Source of the DNA: Aricia agestis
Lineage: Eukaryota > Arthropoda > Insecta > Lepidoptera > Lycaenidae
NCBI RefSeq assembly: GCF_905147365.1
Contig: NC_056415.1
Coordinates: 16,200,001 to 16,264,000, forward strand
Length of the DNA stretch: 64,000 nt
Direction: 5' to 3'
Positions within the stretch are counted from its first letter, which is position 1; every line of letters starts with the position of its first letter. Position numbers and translations under genes: made by a program. Shown here piece by piece: positions 10,801 through 25,800 of this stretch. The notes below the pieces were generated by a model, which saw nothing but the letters and a program-made list of their open reading frames with translations, did not search any database and was not told the DNA's origin.

Positions 10801-13800
10801 ACCGCTGAGTACGTACTCTTTTTTTTTGAGGGTAGGTGTGCTTGAGTAAATACGAAGTTTTAAGGCCTCCTCAATTAAAGTTATTATTTATTAATAATTT
10901 AAATAACATTATGTAAAAAAGTTTACCTGCGCCTACCAGTGTCACTATTTCCTTTATTGGCATTAAAAAACAACACTATATATTCAAGATTTATTCACCA
11001 CCATCACTTTGTAAGAATACACTTTTTACTTTCTTTAAAATATGAATATGGATTCCCTAAAACAGTCTATTAATCAAATGAGCGAACTGTTCAATAACAA
11101 AATGACAGAGTTCCAGCAAGAACTTAACTCTTGTCAACCTTCGAGCACCACTTCAGCACTGGCATCGGAATTCAGTACATTCAAGACCTTTGTCCTGGAG
11201 GCCCTTAAATCATTGCAGTCTCAGATAGAAGTCTTAGTAGAAGTGCAAGACCAAAATGAGATGAAGCGAAGGAAGAAAATACTTTTACTTCATGGAGTCT
11301 CCGAGGCAAAAAAGACTGAGCCTGAAGTTGTCCAAACTATATTTTCAACACAGCTTCGACTCCCAGAGGTTGATATAACGGCTGTGAAATACTGCCATCG
11401 CCTGGGTAAAGTTAATGAGTCCAAGCCGCGACCAATCTTAATTAAATTTCATGATAGTGCTATCCGGAATAAAGTGTGGGCGGCTAAAACCAATTTGAAA
11501 AACTCTGGCATCACCATGACGGAGTTTCTTATAAAAAAGAGGCATGACGTGTTCATGATGGCTAGACAACGTTTTGGGATCACAAAGTGCTGGACAAATA
11601 ATGGCTCGGTGCTTGTAATTGCACCCGATGGCTCTAAAGTCCGTGTCCATAGCATGGCTGATCTCGATGCCATTTCAGGAAGCCATTCTTCTGACAATAT
11701 CTCTTCCGTGAACATGACCAGAGGCACAGCTGGAACCAAGACAAAACGATTAGCAAAAAAGTAACTACATAATAATTAATAATTTCAATTTCTTTTATCT
11801 TAGTTTACATAGAATTATATATTTACCTGTTATTAGTATTGCTTCTGCTTGTTTGTTTTGTAGTGTTGCTTATTAGTATTATAATATTATGGCTTTGCTT
11901 GGTCAAACCTATTTGGGTCAGACCCATAATTATTGCTTGCTGAGTGTTTTTAGGGTTCCGTACCTCAAAAGGGAAAAAACGGAACCCTTATAGGATCACT
12001 TTGTTGTCCGTCTGTCCGTCTGTCAAGACCCTTTTTCTCAGGAACGCGTGGAGGTATGAAGCTGAAATTTATATCAATTACTCAGGTCTACTGTCCCTTG
12101 AAGCTGTGAAAAAATCAAACTTCTAAGCCAACGCAATCAAAAGATACAGCCGTTTATGCCGCAAATTTTCGACATTTGCAAGGGAATCAAAACCTACAGG
12201 GTGCTTCCCGTGAACTCAGAATCTTGAAATTTGGTACGAAGCAACGTCTTATAGCATAGATAAAGGAAAAATTACGAAAACCATAAATTTTTAGTTACAT
12301 CACATAATATATTTTTTTTTAATAATTTTAAACTTACTACCCATTTCCTCATAAACGCGTAGAGGTATTAAATTGAAATTCATACCAAATACTCAGGTCT
12401 ATAATACCTTTAAGCTGTCGGAACCCTCGGTGCGCGAGTCCGACTCGCACTTGGCCGGTTTTTTTTTGCAAGTTGCCAAATGACTTTGTTGTCTTACTTT
12501 ATAGTGCCTGCTTTTCAAATCCACTGCTTTATATTATTATGCTGGGTAGTATTATAAATGTAGGCAATTTTACCCGCAATTTATTTCTCACAAACACCGC
12601 TTCGTTCTTGACGTACAGCTGATGTTTTTTGTTGTCATTGTCAAACAAATCACCATCACTGCTTATATTGTCTATGACGGTTGACAGGGACAGTGACAAC
12701 TTATGACATATGTCAGTATAATACATTCCGTTTTACGTTAAGAACACGTTATGATTTTGTATTTTTGATTTGACTAGCGCATGTTTTTAAATATACGTAT
12801 ATATCTTAATGTAAATCATGACACTGTGTGACACTGTAAGGTATAAGGTATTTTTAAGCAGAGTAATTTTTTAAGGAGCTTTATAATTTTATATTATTAT
12901 TTAAAGTGTTATATCATTTGTATATTTTATTATATTATATATTATTGAGTACTTTATTAATATTATAGCTATTTATATAATATATTTTATTTATTTAACA
13001 TACTTTTAAACTTTGCTATGAATAACAGTCCGGACACATCCTTAGATGAGTTTTTTTCTGCTTCCTCGTTATGTAGCAACGACAGTTTCTTAAGTGATTC
13101 GTTTACTCCACTAAGGGATACCATTTTAAATAATTTTGCTACAGTCATAAACTGTTTCAAGGCCGTACATATTAATGCACAAAGCATTCCGGCTCATTAC
13201 TCAGATATGCTGGCTTCCTTTGATCAGGTTGATGTTGATGCCATCTTAGTGTCGGAGACGTGGCTTAAACCATGCTTGCCATCCACCTGTTACAGTCTGC
13301 CAGGTTATAAATTAATTCGCAACGATCGCGTCGGAAGGGGTGGGGGTGGGGTTGCGATCTACTTACGTTCCGACATTCCTTTTACAGTAATCAGTTCGTC
13401 AGCCCAGCCTCCCCCACCGGACGCACTGGAATATTTAGTTGTAGAGGTTGAAATGTCCTTCAGCACTAAAATACTTTTGGGCGTATTCTACTGTCCATCA
13501 TTGCAGCACAATTACTTTGCATCCTTTGAGAATATACTTCAATCATACGAACCCGATTACATAAATACAATTATAATGGGTGACCTAAATACTTGTATGA
13601 TCAAAGATGACAGTAGATCAAAAACCCTCAAGTCTATTTTAGACTCCTATGACCTGAGTTTATTGCCTCTCAATCCGACACACTGTTCTCCTGGTTGCCG
13701 CCCTTCCCTGCTGGATCTCATCATTGTGTCATCGCCGAATTCCGTCACCAAACATGGCCAGAGTTCAGCCGAAATGTTCTCTTACCATGATTTAATTTAT

Positions 13801-16800
13801 GTAGCTTTTAATGTTCGCGTACCTAAGAGAAAACGTAAAGTACTTTTCCAACGGAACTTTTCCTCCTTGAATGTTGATAGTCTGAGGGAAGACACTCTCA
13901 ACATAGATTGGTCAGCACTTTACGCATCAGAATCGGCTGATACCAAGGTAGAGATGTTTAATAGCCTACTAAGGTCGTTGTATGACAAACACGCTCCTAT
14001 AAAACCAGTTAGGATTAAACATCTCCCGGCTCCATGGCTGACAGATGGTATTAGATCTCTTATCAACGCCAAACACGCTGCTAAAGCAAAATATAAAAAA
14101 ACTAATACTATTGAGCATCGCGATAGGTATATTAAACTGCGAAACAAGTGCAACACTTTGTGTCGCGATGCTCAGCGTCGACATATACATTCATCCATCG
14201 AGAATGGTGACCCCGCGAAAACGTGGAAGTTTCTGAAGTCCCTGGGTATTGGCAAAAATAACAACTCAGATAACTCCTGTAATATTGATATAAACATAAT
14301 TAATAGACACTTCTCTTTTACTTCTAACTTAGACCCAGTTGTAAAATTACAAACCCTAAATAAAATTTCCCTTATGCAGATCTCCAACTCTGAGCAGTTC
14401 CGCTTTGTCCTATTTACAGAGTGCGAAGTTAAGAGACACGTCATGGCGATAACTTCGAGTTCAGTTGGTGATGATGGGGTCAGTCGCAGAATGATCATCC
14501 CAATCCTAGACATAATTTCACCCGTCCTTTTGCATATTTTTAATTATTGTATATCAACTTGTTCCTTTCCTGATACTTGGAAATCTGCCCACATTATCCC
14601 CTTACCAAAATCCACTCGTCCTAAAGTTGTCACTGATTTTCGTCCAATATCCATCCTTCCTTTCCTATCAAAAGTTCTGGAGCGACTCTTACATCACCAA
14701 CTTACAAAACATGTTACCGATAATCACCTCCTTAGCGCCTACCAGTCCGGATTTCGTAAAGGTCATAGTACCACTTCGGCCCTAGTAAAGGTGGCAGATG
14801 ACATTCGAGCTGGTATGGATAATAAGATGCTTACTATTCTAACTTTACTTGATTTTAGTAACGCATTCAATTCTATCGACCATGATGTACTTATTGCTTT
14901 GCTAGCGACTCTTAACTTTGCACCCTCTGTAATCCAACTACTCCGGAGTTACCTTGGGGGTCGTCGGCAGAGAGTTAAAACTTCGGAATCCTTTTCAGAC
15001 TGGACCAACACTAGTGCCGGTGTTCCTCAAGGTGGTGTCCTTTCCCCATTACTCTTTGCGCTTTTCATTAATTTTATTACCTTGTTTATTTTTGCCCATT
15101 TCCATTTATACGCAGACGATCTACAAATATATACCCAGTCAACTCTTGATGCGTTACCTGCAGCCGTGGATGTTATTAACCGAGACTTATCAATTATATG
15201 TAACTGGAGCAGAGAACATGGACTTCTGATTAACCCTGATAAATCTCAGTTAATAATACTTGGCAGTCCGGGGCTCGTATCAAGAATTGACTGGGCCACT
15301 CTTCCCTCGGTGTCTATAAACGGTGTAATTATACCATACAGTAAGGTTGTCAAGAATCTCGGCGTTCACTTTGATGAGCATCTTTCCTGGTCATATCAAC
15401 TGAAGGAGATTAGTAGGAAGGTGTACTCAACGTGGCATTCCCTAAAGCGGCTTCGGTATTTACTGCCAGTACCTACTAAAGTAGCCTTAGCAGAATCATT
15501 ATTTCTGTCCCTCCTCGACTATGCAGATGCCTGCTTCATCAACCTGACCGAAGACCAACTCAACAAACTTGAGCGCCTTCAGAATCTGTCAATCAGGTTC
15601 GTTTTTGGCTTGCGGAAGTTTGATCGCATATCTGAGTTCCGGAATAAACTAAAATGGTTACCAATCCGCCTTCGACGCAATGCCCGGGCACTTTCCTTCC
15701 TCTACACCATCCTATTTGATCCTCACAGCCCAAAATACCTGAAGGATTCCTTTAACTTCCGCCTACCCGACAGACAGGTGCTACGTTCATCTAAAAATCT
15801 CCTTCTTGATATCCCGATCCACCACACAAAATATTTCCATTCCTCTTACTCCGTACAGTCTGTTCTACTCTGGAACTCCCTCCCTACCAGGGTGAGACTC
15901 TCTAAAACTTTAAATACATTTAAGTCCTCCCTTAAGGAATACTACCTCAATATGTGTTCATAGCATGGCATGACATTATATTATGTATATATTATTTACT
16001 TTAATAAAGTACACCTATAACAGTACTGTACATTATTGTATGTGTATATATTAAATAGTATTTATTTATGTATTATATGTATTATACTATAATATAAAGT
16101 ATATATTGCTGATAAAATATTTATTTTATTGTATTTTGTATGTAGTATTGCATAATATTACCTATGTATTATGTATGTCGTATTTATTTCATTTAAGTAT
16201 ATGTAATGTATTAATGTTAAGTATTTAAGTTTTACTTTTAGAGGTTATTGTAATAATTAAATAATAATATACTTTAAGCACAACGCCCTTTCTCTAGCAG
16301 CTTTTTGTGTCCTTACTTCCAAAGGTTGTCTGGAAGAAATTGCTATTTAGTAATAAGACCGCCTTTGTGTACTCGTCATTTTATGTGTTTCTGTTATACC
16401 TATGTGTGTTGTTATTGTAACTGTGTGCACAATAAAGTATATTCTATTCTATTCTATTCTATTCTACTCTGTGAATATTTTAAGCGTCTGTTGCTGTTAT
16501 TGATATCAAGGACTTGTGACGTGTGAGTTACGACTTACGAGTTATTTATTTTATTTTATTCGGAAAACTTATCGATACAGTAAAAGTACAATAGTAGAAA
16601 AATAAAGCCAATTATAAAGTTTTCAGAAGCAGATAACATAAGCTATGAGTCTGAATGAATTATGAATTATCATTATCGCGATACCTGCAAGCCAGCGTAC
16701 ACGAGCGGGCCGTGTGCGGGCACGGCGTACATGCCGCCGCCGCGCGCGCCCTCTTCGCCGTCGCACATGTATAGCAGCGTACTAAACTCGTCTAGCCGCA

Positions 16801-19800
16801 GCGGCGCGAGCGCGGCAGTCAGCGCGTCGCGGTCCGCGTCGAGCGCGACGACGGTCTCGCGGATCGTTGAAATCGCTTCCGCCTGTGGAATAGAAACACG
16901 TAAATCGGAATATTTACTTCTAAAATCTTTTACAGCGTGTATCAAGTTAATGAGGTTGACCAGGAAGGATAGAAATGGCCCTTAGCAAAACTTCTACCAT
17001 AAGACAACTTCGAACAGCAACAACAGTGCCCGGCAGTACCACGCGCTAGTCTAACTCTGTTCGTGCGCCGCCGGCCCGCGCCGCCGCGAACACGCGCGAT
17101 CGCGGCAACGGCACGCCGCGGAAGACGCGCGTCTTGTACGCCGATGTATCATTATAGATACCTGTTCAGGCATAGGCGCGACGCGAACAGCAACGACAGT
17201 GCCGGGCAGCACCGCGCGCCAGTCCAGCTCAGTTCGCGCGCCGCCCGCCCGCGCCGCCGCAAACACGCGCGACTGCGGCAGCGGCACGCCGCGGCAGACG
17301 CGCGTCTCGTAGGCCGATAGCCCGCCGATGTAGCGAGTGCCCAGCTCGCCAATACTGGCCGGAACCAGCGCGCAACCTGTGCTCCTGTTAAATAGACATC
17401 GTTAATTTTTTCTGATGTGTAGTCTAAAACATCTAGGTATCTTAGCGGGGTGCACAAGTGGAAGACTCATATGATGTTGGATGTCGCAAGATACATCAAC
17501 CTGCCCATATTACTTTACATGTTGAGAGCACATTGTAAAAATAAGTGATAAAACTTACTTGTAGTCTTTATGCAGCAACACCGCTTCCAGAATAATCTCC
17601 TCCAACTGCCCTTCAAATGTAAGTGGCTTGAGCGCACGGCCGGGGTACGCAGGGTCAGGCGCACTGAAAGCCGTATATGCCACTAGGATCACCGACTGAA
17701 AAATACACCTGTCTCTGTCATTTATGTTTCTTATTCTTTCTAAAGACAAAAGATAAGTTATTCTATCCACATATTATCTCCCCCGAAACTGATACGATTT
17801 TGATTTACGAGTCAAATTGAGCCGCAGTACGATCGTGCGTATACTAGCTATCAGGAGTGGGAAAAGCCGTTTAAATGTAATTAGTACCTTTAGCCGCAGA
17901 ACGATTTTGCGCTAGTATAATATAATATGTTGGTAGTAGCAAAAGCTGTTGAAATCTTGCTGATTCGATTCTCGATTTGATTCTGATAATATCGGTAGTA
18001 AGTCAGCAGTTCAACTAATATAGATAGATATAAGCAAAATAATCAAAAAGTAAAAAATAAAAATAAAGCTTATAAATACGGACCTTTCTCGTAGTTGGAT
18101 TGTGTCTGGTCACAGCTACCACGTCGGGATCCATTTGGTCAACATATACCTGTAAAAAAACATAAATAGTGAAAGTCTGGACTTTATTCTGGAAGAAAAG
18201 TAGTAAAGTCATTGGGGTAAAAGAAAGCCAGTGGTATGTTCCATACATGCTAGCTACTGGTCAGGTGTTTAATAAATATGACGGGCGACTAAACGGCTAC
18301 GTTGCACAGATGCGAGCGACGTTGTCAATTCGCGCTCATCATACATTTGAAAAAAGTTTTGTGCTTGACAAACACATTGGAAAACGCGCTTTAATGACAA
18401 ACTAACCTTACTTTATCGTTCTTTTTTTTTTGACGGGCAAAAGGTTTACTTTATCGTTCGCTGTAACCCGCAGCAGCTAGCTCTACGTGCAGGCGGTTGA
18501 GCGCCGCACCGCCATGCGCCATGATGCCGACCTGCTCGGACACCCACCCCTCCCCGTCCACGCCGCTCTAGTCCCACTCCGCGTATAGACGATTCTCGTT
18601 CTTAGAACTCTGTCTATACGGACTATATTCTCACCACACTATACCCAGTAGCAGCTAGCTCTACGTGCAGGCGGTTGAGCACCGCGCCGCCATGATGCCG
18701 TCCTGCTAGGACACCCACCCCTCCCTGCCCACGCCGCTAACGTCCTACTCCGCGTATAGACGATTCTCGTTCTTAGAACTCTGTCTATACGGACTATATT
18801 CTCACCTCACTATAGCCAGTAGCAGCTAGCTCTACGTGCAGGCGGTTGAGCGCGCGCCGCGCCGCCATGATTCCGTCCTGCTCACACACCCGCCCCTCCC
18901 CGCCCGCACCGCTTTCGTCCCACTCCGCGTATAGACGATTCTCATCGACGACATGTATCTGTAATGTTAAAGTGATATTTGAATTGGGTTTAGGCCTTAG
19001 GGTTGAGGTTTTAAGAATAGAAAATAGAAACTAATATAACATTTATCTCTGTATCTCTGTATCTGAAATAAAAAGGGTATGACAAGAAAATACCTGCAGA
19101 TTAAAATTTGATACAAACGGCGTATCGTTTTGTATCACACGCACGCATCAGTGTTGTGGTGTCATGCGTCCATGGTTGCTAAATCCAGGTGTAAATCTTT
19201 TCCGGTTTTCTCTATACATCTATAACATAATCCGGAATAAATACTCACATGATGCGGCACCAGCTCATCATATCCACGCGTGCTGCCAGTCGCGCACGCA
19301 GCCACAGCAGTCAACGCGGCAGTCGGCAATATATCGAAGACTGTACGCTTAGATAATGGCGAGGGGTTGTCATGTGTGAGGTCCATGAAGAGCGCGCGAG
19401 CGACGGAAGGGACTGCGGCACGGCGGGAGGGCAGCAGGAATGAGCCGACCGGCCGCCCACCGAAACGGTGCACTAGCCGGCCCTGCTCGTGGGCGTCCCA
19501 TGCGCTTTGCGCCTCTGAAATATACACATTATTATAACGACATTGACTGATTGAGTCCTACGTTGTTTAGTCAGTTTATGTCAAACTGACACGACTAAAG
19601 ACTTAACACAACCCGGCCACGTAATGTCGGTAAGCCATTACGTGGCTGGGTTGTGAATACACAGAAGATAAAAATGTATGCAACTTACAGTAACGTCCAT
19701 GCAGCATGTACTGTGCCACCATATTATGTGTGAGAGAGACGAATATATGAGACGGAGTTACCTCGAATGAGCGCGGTGATGCCGAGGCGGTTGACGAACA

Positions 19801-22800
19801 CGTTGTCGACGTGGTCGCTGTTCGTGAACAGCTCCGCAACCACGTACAGCTCGGGTCGCACGGCGCGCGCGTTATCCAGCATGTACTCTGCTACCTATGT
19901 AACACAAAAGTTTTTTACTCAATTGCACCAAGAAATCCAACGTAAAATTTAAAAAGTTTTTTGCTTTGAGATCTAAGAAATAACTGTCTGAATCTAAGAT
20001 AGAACGCCAAACACTGTCTTACTTACTAGGCTTCAGTCTCGAAATAAGCGGGCAGCGGAGCGGAATCGGTGGCGGCGCTTACCAATGTATAGATTTATAT
20101 GGGTAAGCCGCCTTAACCCCGCACGCCACACGGTTTTCGAGGCATGTTTGTTAATGAACTACTACATTTGCGTATCTACTTGTGCGTCAGAATAATTCTC
20201 TGCACGTCCACGTGCGTTAACCTGTGCGTGACTTGCACATTTAAGTGTGTTTTTAATTTACGCAGATTTGCGTATACTCACGTGCAGCGGCGTAGAGTGA
20301 CAGTTGTCGAGGCGCACGCCATCGAACACGGCGGCGGTGCGACGCACGTACTCGCGCATGTGCGCCCACAGGAATGGACTGTCTTCGGGCTTAGATCCGT
20401 ACCTGAAAACAATGTTGACGATGAGTACTTTAAATAAATGAATAGGAACATTGTGTAGAAGACAGTATTAGATGAATAGGTGTAGGTTGTACGTGTTGGT
20501 AATCGTACTGCAATAACATCATGTCATCTAACTTGAATATTAAAATTTAGATTCCTACTTCATAAATACATAAAGGAAAAAAACAAGCAGCAAAATCTTA
20601 AAATTGTTCTCCTCTTCTCCTTCTACGACCTGTTTCGTCGTATTCTCCCTCAGTCGTAATGCGTGCGTGCGTGCGTACTCACCGCAACATAACATTGTCA
20701 CCCCACACTATCTGCAGCAAACTCTTAAAATTGTTCTCTTCTTCTCCTTCTTCTGATACGTCGTATTCTCCCTCAGTCGCAATGCGTCCCCACCGCAATA
20801 CGTGCGTGCGTACGTACTCACCGCAGCTTAACACTGTCGCCCCAAGCTATCAGCTCACGGCGTAGATACACTCGGCCGCCCTGGTCAGGCGCGGCGAAGT
20901 CGGCGAGCGGGTCCGCGCCCATCACCCAGCCGTTGTGGGCAGCAACCGCCCGCCCTACCTCACCGTACACGACGGCCTCAACCTCCTCGGGCGAGGCGGT
21001 CATGTCGCCCGGGTAAATGAAGTATCTGTGATATGTTAATTTGATATTAGAAGAAATGCATAACTGAACTAATACAGCCATCTTGGAAAATGTTTTTTAA
21101 GGCTTTTAACACTATATAGGAAGTTGGAAGATATAAGTTTATCAGTCCCCATCACAACGTCTTCTTAGTGTCAAAATGTGAATATCTAAAACTACAAACA
21201 CATAATAATGGGGATTGTCCATTTTTCTTAAATTTTGCTCATTACAAAAACATTTCGAGGAATAAGGTCAGTGATCGTTTTTCTGTATATAAAAGAAAAA
21301 AATACCCATTAGTTACCTATATTTTTGAACAAATATGTTTAACCTTAGTTTGACCTTCAGTGGCGTTTATACGTGGGAGAGCCATGCTTCGGCACGAATG
21401 GGCCGGCTCGACCGGAGAAATACCACGTTCTCACAGAAAACCGGCGTGAAACAGCGCTTGCGCTGTGTTTCGCCGAGTGAGTGAGTTTACCGGAGGCCCA
21501 ATCCCCTACCCTATTCCCTTCCCTACCTTCCCCTATTCCCTTCCCTTCCCATCCCTACCCTCCCCTATTACCCTATTCCCTCTTAAAAGGCCGGCAACGC
21601 ACCTGCAGCTCTTCTGATGCTGCGAGTGTCCATGGGCGACGGAAGTTGCTTTCCACCAGGTGACCCGTTTGCTCGTTTGCCCCCTTCTTTCATAAAAAAA
21701 AAAGCAATAAATTCGACCAACACTACATTTCGAACTTTTGGTAAGCTTCTCGTATCAGCATTAACATAATGAGAACTTGCATTTGACGAACCAGCCATTA
21801 TAAATAAGATTGAAAGGAAATTTAAAACACTACAGAGGTCAATTAGCCGCAGATGATGACGTCAGAGCGAAACTTTAAAAATTTATTAAGAAAAAACTAG
21901 CCAATGAATTTCAAAATTATTTAATTTATATTCTTAAAATACCCTATTTTAACGAAAAAATAAATAAAAAGTACATGTGATTTTTTTTGGACAATGCCCA
22001 TTGATAAAAAACTAAAGGAGACACTTATATTTATGATTTGTTTACAAAGGAAACATATCACTTACCTGGGCACTAAAGGATGGGTCTCGCTAACTTCTTC
22101 CACTTTTGGACCATCTTCTTGCAGTCGGAAATACCTGGAGAAAACAAAACGTTAATTGTTAACAAAACAATACAACATAACAAGTTCTTAAGCTTAAAAT
22201 CAGCGATGCAATTTGTTAGCCAACATTTGCGTGTGTATACGCATAACACATGCGTACGCGCACACAAAAATATTATGCAATTTATATAATGTAATATACC
22301 TTATTCATCGTGTAACTCTTTAATTAGTATGGAATTTAAATAGCTCATAAAACATACATCATGCCAGCGACGCAGTTGTCAATGGCAGCTCGCAAATGGC
22401 CTTCGACTTCGGCGGCGGCAGCGGCATTGAGCGACAGCAGCGCCGCACGCAGCTCTGCGCAGCAAGCTTGCACACGGGATTGTTCGTCATGGCAGCCAGC
22501 CCTGGAAATTTTTGTAAGATTTTTTTAATAAGTTTAATTTAAATTTTTTTTTATAAAATAATGGGGCATACGAGCAAACGGGTCATCTGATGGAAAGCAA
22601 CTACCGTCGCCAAAGGACACTCGATTTAATTTGAACCTTGGGTATTGTTTACACGCGACAACGTATTCGGATCTTTAGGTTGCCCGCACAACCGGTACGC
22701 AAAGATGTTAAAATTAATCTAAATAATATGAGATACAAAACTTACTTTCTAAAATCAAACGATTTTGTTGAAGATTCAAACCAATTTAAATTCAACTGAA

Positions 22801-25800
22801 ACTGAAATAAATTCAAAACACATCAAGTTTCATACCTGTATACATTGTATTTGCGCAGCGCTAGATCCATATCTACAGTCGCGGCGAGGCGACGGCGCTG
22901 CGGGTCCGTGATCAGCCGCAGTGGCGCGGACTCCGCGTTCCCTGAAGGTAGTCTGAAAATGTGGTGAGTTAGCGCAGTCGGTAGGATAAATATATACTTT
23001 TTTATATAAAAATTATACCAAGTAGTACGAATGTCTTTAGTATAGATTTTTTGTTATTAATTGGTATAGTTATATTATTTTTTATTATAACACACACACT
23101 ACACAGTCATGAGAGTCATCTACAAACATTATTACAAGGTGTTTTGTAAAAAAAAACACGTCTTAACTATGACGTATTAGCACACTCGGTAGGATACATA
23201 GAACAAATTTTTCGTTTATAGAACTGTTAAGACCTTATCCGTGTCTATTTAAAGGAAACTTACCAGACAAAGGTATATTATGTAAAAGTTATTATAAAAG
23301 TGTAAAAAAATATTTGTTGTAACGGCACTGCTCTGTAATCATTACATCATTATTACTTTACCCTCAGGGCAAAAATGAAATAATAATCACGACATAACTC
23401 ACTTATTGCTAACCAGCTGGTAGAACTTCTGCACCGTGACGTCAACGTCGCACGTAAACATCTCGTGCAGCCGCAGCGCCGGCACGCGCTCCGACTCCAG
23501 TATTTGACGGATCGCCTGGAGACGAATACGTCCGTTAATGAATATTGAATGTACTATTAGAGAAGTTGATTCCTAGGCAGATGGGGGACCTACTTCGATC
23601 ACTAATATGTATACAAGATTCACAGTCCGCAGCAAAAAACGACCTCACTAAAAGAGCACCAAACGCAACATTCTGGTGGACTTTCGATTTAGTAGTGCTC
23701 GAACGCTCCGCTGGGAAGCATGTCCCAGTGCTCGTTCAACAATTGTAAAAATCATACGTTCAAAACGCAAAAAAAGGATGGAATTTCATATTTCCGGTAA
23801 GTATTAATTTTATCCTAATATATTTCATACAATTGTATTATAAATATTGGTATTTCGTTAAGAAATCAACAAAAAACAGTTTTGAAATTAAGTTGTAAAT
23901 AAATCAACACGAGGTATAAACCATCTCAATTGCGAATACTCATACTAAAGGTACTTATCGTAGTTTATCATGCCCACTTGAAATGTTCGGGTTATACACT
24001 GTGTTTCTGTTCCATTTGGTGGAGTCGCTATTAATTATTATTATTTATTTTATTGAGGAGAATATTTTTTTTTAGGTTTCCTCGAGATCCAGTTAGATGT
24101 GGAGATTGGATATCAGTTATAGCACGGCAAAGATGCGAACAATTTTTCAAGCCGACTTTAGCGAGCGTTGTATGTTCTAAGCATTTATATTCAATAAATA
24201 CACGTATATTTTAGTTAACTATAAAATTAAACATATTAGAACAACATAATATTACAAGTAAAAATAATTACTCCACACTTTATACATTAAACTTTGGAAA
24301 AATTAAAAAATGGACTATTAAAATTATTACAATCAAAAAAAAATGTTGAACAGTTCGACTCCACTCATACTTTACTTCACCCTGTTCCAGCGGCGAAGTG
24401 CGGCCGTAAAATTATTGAAGTGCTTTTTTGGAATTGTAATAATTTAAACTTTAAGACATATGGACGATGGTTGAATTTAGTTTGAAGCGTGCGTCGTTCG
24501 TAAAAATTTATTGTTTTGTAAACACACATTGTACATTGTTTTAAAAAAAGATCTTTAATAACTATTATTAAGGTTGATTTTAGATAAATGTATACTTTTT
24601 TAAACACTTTTACTTGGCGACAGATTTTCGAGAGGTTTTGTATGGGACTGTGTATCTTGTATATAAGTGATCGAAGGGGACCTACGTAGTTTAGTCGCAT
24701 TACATCAAACTCAGCGGACAGATCACAATTAATATTGAATTGACATGATCCGACCAAATGACGTTGGTCTGTCAACTGCCTAGGAATCAATTTCCTCGAT
24801 GGTACATATTAGGCTGACCCCACATTAGGCGTGCGCGTTCGGGCGTATGAGCGACGCGAGCGCACTACAGCCGGCGCGGTTGTGCGTCTGACTGCATCAC
24901 TACACTACGACAGTATAGCAATATGACATATCCCTACAGTAGTGAAACGAATGTACTTGCGCAGAGCAACGGAGGGGTACCCGCGGGGAAGCGGGCGGCG
25001 CGGGCCCGCGTATACAAACTCGCGGAGTTTGTATACCTGCGCGCACAGGGGTGACGTTCGCGCGTTGTCTACGAATTTTGTGTTGTAGAACGACTTATCT
25101 TATAAACAATGGGATATTATAATAAATGTTCAGTGTACAGATGTAAACCTGATTCAAAAAACAAAAAGGATTTAAATTTTCATAAATATCGGCTCACAGT
25201 TTACACTAATATTGTGTTGGCCTTGGCGGCATTTATTTGCATCTCTGTTTTATTGTTTACGTTGTAAGAAGTGTAACAATGAGAGAAACAATATAGAATA
25301 AATTAAAAATCTGTCAAATACCCTGTTACATACTAATTAGTACCTACCTAGCTAGGTACACACAGCAAGTGTAACATTTTGTCCTTTGGACCGCTCTTAC
25401 CGCGCACGTAATATGAGTTTTGAAGTGCTTCTGTTACACCTGACGTGTGATTAATTATTGGATATTCTATATATTCGAAATTTCGAATGCGTCTTCATTA
25501 TTTTAATCCTTCGATCGTGATTCGTGGATCCTTGAAAATCTATTGTTATTCTATTGTGTCTCGCTCACCGGTGAGCTTATGGGGCTTGATGCGTTAATAA
25601 AATTTTTAAACAGAGAACTAAAATCATCTAAAAATAAAGTTTCACGTAAATATCTGGCAGTACGACATAATATGTAAATATAACACGCTGATTAAACAGA
25701 TTAAATGATAACATTTGCATTACCAGCACAATATTTTATTTTTATTTTATTTCCCGTTCCGTGGCAAACCTGGCATATCTGCTCGGTAACTACATCGGTG

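Larger units (their letters stand above)
10880..16466 (+). mobile_element. near full-length LINE (CR1/Jockey-like) in AGL intron 19
   Basis: A non-LTR retrotransposon in antisense orientation to AGL. Order: short 5' UTR, ORF1 (11042-11764), a spacer interrupted by another repeat, ORF2 (13018-15963), a 3' UTR with 'aagaccgcctttgtgtac', AATAAA at 16431, and a TTCTA-type repeat tail. Both ORFs are open, so insertion is fairly recent or selection has kept it. The exact 5' end and target duplication are not clear. Confidence 0.8.

Noticed and set aside
18460..18958. CRISPR-like or satellite array of three spaced repeats
   Set aside because: The units are about 175 bp and encode AGL exon 15; this is exon duplication.
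22972..22996. tRNA-like phrase 'gttagcgcagtcggtaggat'
   Set aside because: Resembles an A box, but no B box or cloverleaf follows; at most a trace of a tRNA-derived SINE.
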